A DNA stretch of 5,138 nucleotides from an uncultured Erythrobacter sp. (lineage in GTDB: Bacteria; Pseudomonadota; Alphaproteobacteria; Sphingomonadales; Sphingomonadaceae). The position numbers were made by a program, and so were the translations under genes. Of this stretch, positions 1 through 5,138 are shown one piece after another. The DNA is taken from NCBI GenBank assembly GCA_947258465.1, contig CAMYIQ010000268.1, positions 1 through 5,138 on the forward strand, written 5' to 3'. Below the pieces are notes generated by a model. The model was not told where the DNA came from. It made no database searches and saw only the letters and a list, made by a program, of their open reading frames with translations. How positions within the stretch are numbered: position 1 is the stretch's first letter; each line of letters begins with the position of its first letter.

Positions 1-126
1 ATTACACCGGCGGGACGGGCATCGACGTTCAACCCGAGGTATGACGTTGGCTGCGGCCCGTGAATCGATTCGCCGCATCGAGGAAAACATCTGGTTGAAC
101 GTCGATGCCCGTCCCGCCGGTGTAAT
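1..126. repeat. Perfect 34-bp inverted repeat at the window edge (arms 1-34 and 93-126)
   Basis: Bases 1-34 are the exact reverse complement of 93-126, with 58 bases between them. Pairing fails immediately inside the arms (35 C against 92 T). On the outside it reaches base 1, so the repeat may extend beyond the window. The arm at 93-126 encodes family-like protease residues ITPAGRASTFN (407-417). The arm at 1-34 encodes a Cys/Arg-rich tail that does not resemble the family. The first arm is therefore the original and the second a copy in inverted orientation. A fold-back (snap-back) chimera at a contig end is the simplest reading. A true genomic hairpin is possible but less likely. Confidence 0.95.
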
Positions 127-1344
127 GGCGAGGAAGTGGTAGGCCCGATCGTTGGAAAACTCGTAAGCGAAAACCGTGACATCGATCTGGCGGTTGTTGG
201 AATTGACCCGCGCAGTACCGTACGCCGCTGGCAAACCGTTCACACTCGTTTTCTTGATCGACTGCGGGCGGATCTGCTGCTGCTTGCTCAATCCTGCGAA
301 TACGCTGGTGACGTAGCTGTCGAGATTGTTGTTGTAAGGCGCGAGGGTAAACTGCGCCTGGCCGCTCTGGCCATTGATCGATACCGCACGGGTGCCGTTC
401 ATCATGTAAAAGCCCTGCGGCGCGGTGAAGGCGAGCCGCAAATCGGGATGGATGAACTGGCGCCCCTCGACGACGCCTTGCGACGGATCGTCGCCATAGG
501 TCAGCCCGTCGATCCGCGACAGGAACGTGTCGCGATTTGTAATGCCACCCGCACCACCGGTTGCCTGGGCCTTTGACAATGCGGTCTGCACCCGACTGGC
601 AGGGTCGGGATGCGTCGAAGCCCATTCGGGGAGCCGCGCATTGTCGCGGCCCTGGACACGCGCATCGAGGGCATTCTGCAGAGCCAGGCTGCGAAGCACG
701 GTTCCCATGGCCCTCGGGTCATATCCGGCCTGATTCAGATAACGGATGCCCAGTTCGTCCGCCTCGAGCTCCTGACTCCGTGAAAACTTCAGCGTCAGGA
801 GCTGCGAACCCTGCAGGGCCGCCTGGCCGAGCTGCTGCCCCAGGCCGCTATTGCCCAGCAACAGGCCGGATAGAATCGCCCCGGCGGCGCCCAGCAGAGT
901 GTTGCGCTGGGCCGCAGCCTGGCGGCGCTGGGAATGCCGGGCGGCGACATGGCCGACCTCGTGCCCCAGCACCCCGGCCAGCTCGGCCTCGTTATTCATC
1001 AACGCGACCAGCTGACGCGTGGTGTAAATATAGCCCCCCGGAATCGCGAACGCGTTGTTTACCGGGCTGTTGAGCAGCGAGACGGTGAAAGATTCGCGGG
1101 CGTTCCCGAGCCCGGACTGGACGGCGATGTTCTTGCCGACCTGCGCGACATATTGGGCGTGCGAACCGCTCATCGCACCGCCGAACTCGTCGAGCAATTG
1201 GGGATGGGCCTTGGCCCCCATCTGCGCTTCGCTTTGCGTGATCGGGGTCGATGCGCTGGGAATGTCCCCCCCGCCCATACAGGCGGACAGGCCAAGCGAA
1301 AGCGCGGTTACGGAAGTGGCGGCGGCGAGTTTGATGCGCGACAT
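1..1344 (-). CDS. M48 family zinc metalloprotease lipoprotein, C-terminus missing
   Basis: Predicted envelope endopeptidase related to the BepA/LoiP-type M48 proteases, which degrade misassembled outer-membrane proteins; that role is inferred from the family. The frame is open for 448 codons from ATG 1344 to the window edge, with no stop. Residues 1-22 form a lipoprotein signal with lipobox L-S-A-C22; Met at +2 does not suggest inner-membrane retention. The zinc site HEVGH is at residues 128-132, with Glu129 catalytic. The third ligand is probably Glu192 in SRSQELEAD (188-196). A hydrophobic stretch (149-168) lies between them. The family signature THPDPASR follows at 244-251. Residues 270-438 form a second domain typical of sphingomonad homologues, which from memory end in a LysM-like tail. 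That tail is absent. From about residue 439 the frame reads through an inverted copy of its own codons (ERRCPSRRCN), so the end is probably artefactual. A ribosome binding site supports the start. Confidence 0.93.
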   Translation of the reverse strand, partial: MSRIKLAAATSVTALSLGLSACMGGGDIPSASTPITQSEAQMGAKAHPQLLDEFGGAMSGSHAQYVAQVGKNIAVQSGLGNARESFTVSLLNSPVNNAFAIPGGYIYTTRQLVALMNNEAELAGVLGHEVGHVAARHSQRRQAAAQRNTLLGAAGAILSGLLLGNSGLGQQLGQAALQGSQLLTLKFSRSQELEADELGIRYLNQAGYDPRAMGTVLRSLALQNALDARVQGRDNARLPEWASTHPDPASRVQTALSKAQATGGAGGITNRDTFLSRIDGLTYGDDPSQGVVEGRQFIHPDLRLAFTAPQGFYMMNGTRAVSINGQSGQAQFTLAPYNNNLDSYVTSVFAGLSKQQQIRPQSIKKTSVNGLPAAYGTARVNSNNRQIDVTVFAYEFSNDRAYHFLAITPAGRASTFNQMFSSMRRIDSRAAANVIPRVERRCPSRRCN

Positions 1345-1350
1345 GAACGG

Positions 1351-1356
1351 TTCTCC
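1351..1356 (-). promoter_or_regulatory. Ribosome binding site of the M48 protease gene
   Basis: On the minus strand the sequence GGAGAA lies six bases before ATG 1344. This is the clearest Shine-Dalgarno match in the window and it fixes the protease start. The lipoprotein signal beginning immediately at this ATG agrees with it. Confidence 0.75.
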
Positions 1357-1425
1357 CCGATCTCTGCAAGCGCGCGCGGGCCGCCGATTGCGACCCGCCC
1401 GGCTGTGTTCGTGTACGGTAGGAAG

Positions 1426-1451
1426 AACCTGAGTAGGCGAGCGTTGGTTCC
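1426..1451 (-). promoter_or_regulatory. Candidate EcfG-type (general stress response) promoter before the M48 gene
   Basis: On the minus strand GGAAC (1451-1447) is followed after 17 bases by GGTT (1429-1426), about 80 bases before the protease ATG. The known consensus for the alphaproteobacterial general stress sigma factor EcfG is GGAAC, a 16-17 base spacer, then CGTT. The -35 match is perfect, the spacing fits, and the -10 matches three of four bases. Position in the 126-base gap between accA and the protease is suitable. Short motifs like this arise by chance, and I see no convincing housekeeping promoter in the gap for comparison. Treat as a hypothesis. Confidence 0.25.
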
Positions 1452-1470
1452 CGCGCGCCGGCCGTGAGCG

Positions 1471-2415
1471 TCAGCCCGCCAAGGCGAGGAAGCGCTCTTC
1501 GCGCATGCGCCTGAGGTCGTCGGACGGGAACCGGCTAAGCTGGTCGAGTTCCTCGCCGATCGCCAATCCCAGCGCGGCAGCAGCTTGCCGCGGATCGCGA
1601 TGCGCACCTCCGACCGGCTCGGGCACGATGCGATCGATCACCCCGAGGCTCGCGAGATCCTGCGCGGTGACCTTCATCGCTTCCGCCGCATCGGGTGCCC
1701 GCTCCGCCGTGCGCCAGAGGATCGAGGCGCACCCTTCGGGCGAAATAACCGAATACACGGCATGCTCCATCATCAGCACTCGCTCGGCACTGGCCAGCGC
1801 GACGGCGCCGCCGGAGCCTCCCTCACCGACAATCGCGGCGACCATGGGGACCGGCAGGGCAAGGCAGGCTTCGGTGGACCGGGCGATCGCCTCGGCCTGG
1901 CCTCGTTCCTCGGCCTCGATTCCGGGAAAGGCCCCGGAAGTATCCACCAGCGACACTACCGGCAGACCAAATCGCCCTGCCAATTCCATCAGGCGAATCG
2001 CCTTGCGATACCCTTCCGGCTTGCCCATGCCGAAATTATGGCGGATCCGGCTGGCGGTATCGTTACCCTTTTCATGGCCGATCAAGACGACCTTGCGCCC
2101 GTTCAGTCGCGCGAAACCGCCGAGGATCGCCTCATCGTCGCCATAGCAGCGATCGCCGCCCAGCGGCACGAATTCCTCGAAGGCGTGTTCGACGTAATCG
2201 CGGAAATGCGGCCGCGAAGGATGCCGCGCGACCTGCGTCTTCTGCCACGGGCTGAGCGAATCGTAAGTGCTCGCGAGCAGATCCGCGCTTTTCGCTTCCA
2301 GCCGCTGGAGTTCGTTGGAAATATCGACGTCGTCGCCTTCCGAGGCACTGCGCAGTTCGGCGATGCGCTTTTCGAGCTCGGCAACCGGCTTCTCGAATTC
2401 GAGATAGGAAATCAT
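1471..2415 (-). CDS. accA: Acetyl-CoA carboxylase carboxyltransferase subunit alpha
   Basis: Alpha subunit of the cytosolic carboxyltransferase. With AccD it moves the carboxyl group from biotin on AccB to acetyl-CoA, giving malonyl-CoA for fatty acid synthesis. At 314 residues it has the family's full length. The N-terminal part (1-60) is the usual alpha-helical region beginning MISYLEFEKP. Conserved blocks follow in order: HPSRPH (65-70), GDRCYGDDEAILGG (87-100), GHEKG (113-117), NFGMGKPEGYRKA (127-139), VDTSGAFPG (157-165), AEERGQAEAIA (168-178), the glycine-rich oxyanion loop GEGGSGGA (197-204) and SPEGCASILWR (225-235). The start lies 9 bases after the xerD stop. No strong Shine-Dalgarno is visible there, so translation may be coupled to xerD. 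AccD, AccB and AccC are not in the window, which is normal because accA is usually separate. The gene is intact and the assignment is secure. Confidence 0.98.
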   Translation of the reverse strand: MISYLEFEKPVAELEKRIAELRSASEGDDVDISNELQRLEAKSADLLASTYDSLSPWQKTQVARHPSRPHFRDYVEHAFEEFVPLGGDRCYGDDEAILGGFARLNGRKVVLIGHEKGNDTASRIRHNFGMGKPEGYRKAIRLMELAGRFGLPVVSLVDTSGAFPGIEAEERGQAEAIARSTEACLALPVPMVAAIVGEGGSGGAVALASAERVLMMEHAVYSVISPEGCASILWRTAERAPDAAEAMKVTAQDLASLGVIDRIVPEPVGGAHRDPRQAAAALGLAIGEELDQLSRFPSDDLRRMREERFLALAG

Positions 2416-2424
2416 GCGCTCGCG

Positions 2425-3315
2425 CTAGTCCGAAGATCGCGCGCGCGCAAGCGGATGCCGCTCGTTCACCAGCTTTACCAAACGCGCCGCATCGACATGC
2501 GTGTATATCTGGGTTGTCGAAATATCCGCATGTCCAAGCAATGTCTGCAATGCGCGCAGGTCCGCCCCGCCTTCGAGCAGATGCGTCGCGAAAGCGTGGC
2601 GCAAGACATGCGGGCTCACCTTTTCGGGCGGCAAGTCGGCGCGAACGGCCAGGTCCTTGAGGAGCTGGAACAGCCGCACACGCGAAAGATGGCCACCCCG
2701 CGACGGGAACAGCCACGGCGATTTCGGATCGCGAAGCGGCAACCACCGGCTCAGGACCGCGCCGGCGCGGCGGCTGACCGGGACCAGCCTGGCCTGTCCG
2801 CCCTTGCCCATAATCGTCATGAACGGCGCATCGCGCGGTACGGCGGAAACCGGCAACGACACCAGCTCCGTCGCGCGCAGGCCCGACCCGTAGAGCATTT
2901 CGATAAGAGTCAGCAGGCGGACGGCCGCGGGCCTATCTCCCACCGCCTCTTCCTCTGCTGTAGCGAAAAGCGCTTCCACCTGGCCATGCGAGAGAATTTT
3001 CGGCAGCGGGCGGCGCGCCGCCGGTCGAGGAAGGGCGTGGGTGGGATCGTCCTCGCGCAGCCCCTCGTCGACGAGAAAGCCGAAGAACTGCCGTAAAGCC
3101 GACACTTTCCGCGCGAGAGTCGCGGGTGCGAGCGAGGACCAGCCCTGGCCGAGCTTGGCGAGTTGGGCCGGCGTTGCGGCATCGAGCGCTCCACCAATCA
3201 GCGCCTCGGCCTGTTCGAGATCCCGCCCGTAGGCGAGAATGGTGTTGCGCGCCGCGCCGCGCTCGGCGGCAAGCATGGCGAGGAAATCGTCTGTCGATGA
3301 TCCCGGCGCGCTCAC
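2425..3315 (-). CDS. xerD: Site-specific tyrosine recombinase XerD
   Basis: Cytosolic recombinase that, with XerC and FtsK, resolves chromosome dimers at dif near the terminus. At 296 residues it has normal length. The N-terminal SAM-like core-binding domain spans about 8-90, with RNTILAYGRDL at 23-33. The catalytic domain spans about 105-290 and all active-site residues are present: Arg147 (SGLRATE), Lys171 (GKGG), His236 and Arg239 (SPHVLRHAFATHLL), His262 (LLGHADIS) and the nucleophile Tyr271 (QIYTHV). The RHAFATHLL and STTQIYTHV wording favours XerD over XerC, and genomic setting beside accA is typical of alphaproteobacteria; both points are from memory. The start is GTG, one base after the upstream stop (TGA-C-GTG). 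There is no close Shine-Dalgarno, so reinitiation by ribosomes from the upstream gene is likely. An ATG at residue 14 is a less likely start because it would cut into the N-terminal domain. Confidence 0.95.
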   Translation of the reverse strand: MSAPGSSTDDFLAMLAAERGAARNTILAYGRDLEQAEALIGGALDAATPAQLAKLGQGWSSLAPATLARKVSALRQFFGFLVDEGLREDDPTHALPRPAARRPLPKILSHGQVEALFATAEEEAVGDRPAAVRLLTLIEMLYGSGLRATELVSLPVSAVPRDAPFMTIMGKGGQARLVPVSRRAGAVLSRWLPLRDPKSPWLFPSRGGHLSRVRLFQLLKDLAVRADLPPEKVSPHVLRHAFATHLLEGGADLRALQTLLGHADISTTQIYTHVDAARLVKLVNERHPLARARSSD

Positions 3316-3316
3316 G

Positions 3317-5138
3317 TCAGGCGCGGGCGACCGCCTCCGCGGCGATCATGCGGGCTTCGGCATCGAGCCCCACCCGTCGCAGCGCCGCCACGATGTGGAA
3401 CAGATGGCGAGCCGTCATCTGTTCCCATCCGGACCCCTGCATTCCCAGCCCCGCCAGCATCGCTACCAGAGCGGGATTGTCGACTGCAGCCGCGCCCTCG
3501 ATCATCCGGGTCCAGCGTGTCGGGGCAGACAGATCGATGCCGAGGCGATCGCTGTATTCTCCGATCTCCGCATCGTCGATCCGATCGAGACCGGCCAGTC
3601 CTGCCAACAGCATGCGCGACTTTTGCTGCCCTGACGAATCATCGTCATCGACGAAGCTGTCGAGCTGGCCGTCGGTTACCGGAGTACTCCGGTTAGGATC
3701 GGCGAGAGCGAGCAAGGCCCAGCCAAGGCTTCCCTGTTCGACTTCGCCCGACCAGCGCAGGGCATCGCCGTCGAGCCCGGCCGCGAGCATCGAGGCGATA
3801 AGATTTCCAGCCTCGTCGGCGAAGTCGGCACGCACCGGCACGCGCGCCGCGGCATAGGCGGTGAGAACCACGCGGCCATAGGAAAACTCGCCTCCGCCCG
3901 ACCATATGTCTCGAATGGCCGCCAGCCGCTGAACCGGATCGCTGCCGACATAGGCCTCGCGCAGACGCGAGGCGGTCAGCGCGGTATCGCCCTCCGCCCC
4001 CTCGTCGGCGAAAATCTGGCTGTAGAGATCGACCATCGCCGAAGCCGAGAGAATGCCGCTTGCCCCGGCAATGTCGACCGCCGGAGCGCGCTGGACCGGA
4101 GACAGCGCCGGGGTCAGCGCCGCCATGCGCAGAAGATCCGGCCCCGCATCCTCGAGCAAGTTCGACGGGACCGGCTCACCCAGAGCATTGGCCAGCGAGA
4201 ACCGCCACGGGGTGATCGGTCCGGTATCCTCCCACTCGATCGTCACCGCACGCCGTCCGCGCCCGGCAGCCCCGGCGAAGCGCTGCGCCAACAACACGTC
4301 GATGCGGTCGTCCTCGGTTCGGCTGAGCAGGCGGCGCAGATCGTTCTGGGCGCGGGTCTCTTCGCCTGCAAAGGCGTTGCAGATACCCGCCAGCATCTGC
4401 CACTCGGTATCCTCGCGCCCGGTATCGACCAACCGCACGGCGGGGCAGGCACCCACGATATCGGCACTGCCGATATAGGCCCTGACGGCAGCATTGGCGA
4501 GTGCGGGCGAATAGTCCGCGGTATCGACGTCCTGAACCAGAGCCCGCGCGACGACATGTTCGCCCAGCGCATTGAGAACATCGACCCGCAGCGTAGCGAA
4601 TTCGACCGGGTCCATTCCCGCCGGAGCTTCCAGCCTGCTGGCCAAGGCCCGGCGCAGGAGAATATGCCCCCAGCGCGATACCATCGGACGATTGGTCCCG
4701 GCGAGGATGGCCCGAACCAGGGGAGCCGGCTGGCGGGCGAGCGAACCGGCTGTAAGCCCCCCCTCGCCCGCTGCGATGATACCGACCCGTTCGGTCGAAC
4801 GGCGAGCCGCGTCGGGTATGTCGAACTTGGGCTTCAGGCCGAGCAATTCGTCGAGCTCGTCGGTCGACATCGCCTCCAGCTCTTCGACTGTAGGCAGGTT
4901 CGACAAGTCCAGATTCGCGCGCGGCGGAGCCGTTTGTGTCGGCAGCGGCTGAACGATCTCGCCCGATTGCGTCGCGCCCGGCTGGGGCGTCTCGGCGGCG
5001 GCAGGCGGGCCGGGTTGCGGAGATTGCGTTGCCCGCGCCGTGGGTGTGGGTGTGGGGGTAGGCGCAGGCTGGTCGAACCCGGGGGGCAGCAGGTCGACCG
5101 GAGCATCTTGGGCAAGAACCATGGCCGAAGTGAAGGCA
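3317..5138 (-). CDS. Secreted protein of unknown function, Pro/Thr-rich linker then alpha-helical domain (5' end outside window)
   Basis: I do not recognise a named family. The first ATG in the window (5122) gives 601 residues, but the frame stays open to the edge and reads AFTSA-MVLA-QDAP. This looks like the end of a Sec signal peptide cleaved near VLA/QD, and no Shine-Dalgarno precedes that ATG, so the true start is probably just outside. Residues below count from ATG 5122. Residues 10-70 are a Pro/Thr/Gln-rich, presumably disordered linker containing four PT units (21-28). An acidic segment follows (TVEELEAMSTDELDELLG, 78-95). The rest, about 105-601, is Ala/Leu-rich and looks like an alpha-helical repeat (solenoid or TPR-like) fold. 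The only two cysteines are Cys226 and Cys248, a possible periplasmic disulfide. An Asp-rich loop lies at 492-495. No catalytic motif is visible. The stop lies one base before the xerD GTG, so the two genes are almost certainly cotranscribed. A scaffold or binding role is conceivable but unproven. Confidence 0.85.
   Translation of the reverse strand, partial: AFTSAMVLAQDAPVDLLPPGFDQPAPTPTPTPTARATQSPQPGPPAAAETPQPGATQSGEIVQPLPTQTAPPRANLDLSNLPTVEELEAMSTDELDELLGLKPKFDIPDAARRSTERVGIIAAGEGGLTAGSLARQPAPLVRAILAGTNRPMVSRWGHILLRRALASRLEAPAGMDPVEFATLRVDVLNALGEHVVARALVQDVDTADYSPALANAAVRAYIGSADIVGACPAVRLVDTGREDTEWQMLAGICNAFAGEETRAQNDLRRLLSRTEDDRIDVLLAQRFAGAAGRGRRAVTIEWEDTGPITPWRFSLANALGEPVPSNLLEDAGPDLLRMAALTPALSPVQRAPAVDIAGASGILSASAMVDLYSQIFADEGAEGDTALTASRLREAYVGSDPVQRLAAIRDIWSGGGEFSYGRVVLTAYAAARVPVRADFADEAGNLIASMLAAGLDGDALRWSGEVEQGSLGWALLALADPNRSTPVTDGQLDSFVDDDDSSGQQKSRMLLAGLAGLDRIDDAEIGEYSDRLGIDLSAPTRWTRMIEGAAAVDNPALVAMLAGLGMQGSGWEQMTARHLFHIVAALRRVGLDAEARMIAAEAVARA
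5039..5062. repeat. Short tandem repeat encoding (Pro-Thr)4
   Basis: Four imperfect 6-base units, seen as GTGGGT-like units on the plus strand, encode four Pro-Thr pairs in the linker of the secreted protein. Two or three units are nearly identical. Unit length is a multiple of three, so changes in copy number would lengthen or shorten the linker without shifting the frame. Confidence 0.7.

Noticed and set aside
1..126. The 34-bp inverted repeat as a transcription terminator or mobile-element end
   Set aside because: The arms lie within the protease reading frame, with no T-run, no target-site duplication and no transposase. One arm is plainly original coding sequence.
29..625. Minus-strand open frame of 198 codons and plus-strand frames over 136-1467
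   Set aside because: They overlap the M48 protease, which shows the HEVGH motif, lipobox and ribosome binding site in its own frame. The alternatives are Arg-rich shadow translations.
1376..1398. GCGGG/CCCGC inverted repeat between accA and the protease, as a possible terminator
   Set aside because: The stem is only 5 bp with a 13-base loop and no T-run follows. I see no convincing intrinsic terminator in this gap.
1585..3096. Plus-strand open frame of 503 codons opposite accA and xerD
   Set aside because: It is antisense to two intact, highly conserved genes. Its product is rich in Arg, His and Gln with no recognisable domain. Long open antisense frames are common in GC-rich DNA.
2425..3315. 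xerD as the integrase of a mobile element or integron
   Set aside because: Length, XerD-like catalytic wording and tight packing with accA fit the housekeeping recombinase. No attachment site, cassette or phage gene is nearby.
3317..5138. Assigning the secreted protein to a named function because of the TPR-like helical look
   Set aside because: No clear TPR consensus or catalytic motif can be read by eye, so naming a function would be a guess.

Overview
The window comes from a GC-rich (roughly two thirds G+C by eye) alphaproteobacterial chromosome. The style of the M48 lipoprotein, the XerD and AccA sequences, and their order suggest Sphingomonadales, probably Erythrobacteraceae. That placement is recognition from memory; no search was run. 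All four genes lie on the minus strand, so transcription runs from the right edge to the left edge.

In transcription order: (1) 5138-3317, a large secreted protein of unknown function, whose start lies just outside the window; (2) 3315-2425, xerD, a site-specific tyrosine recombinase; (3) 2415-1471, accA, the carboxyltransferase alpha subunit of acetyl-CoA carboxylase; (4) 1344 to the left edge, an M48 zinc metalloprotease lipoprotein with no stop codon in the window. Genes 1 to 3 are separated by 1 and 9 bases and look like one operon. A 126-base gap with a good ribosome binding site, and possibly a stress-type promoter, separates the protease from accA.

The operon mixes roles: resolution of chromosome dimers at dif (XerD), the first committed step of fatty acid synthesis (AccA), and an uncharacterised periplasmic protein. 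The protease is a likely envelope quality-control factor. These are housekeeping functions. I found no mobile element, CRISPR array, RNA gene or defence system.

The most unusual thing in the raw sequence is a perfect 34-bp inverted repeat that starts at base 1 (1-34 against 93-126). One arm fits the protease reading frame. The other replaces the expected C-terminal coding sequence with an inverted copy of it. This looks more like a fold-back artefact at a contig end than biology, so the last 10 or so residues of the protease, as read here, should not be trusted.
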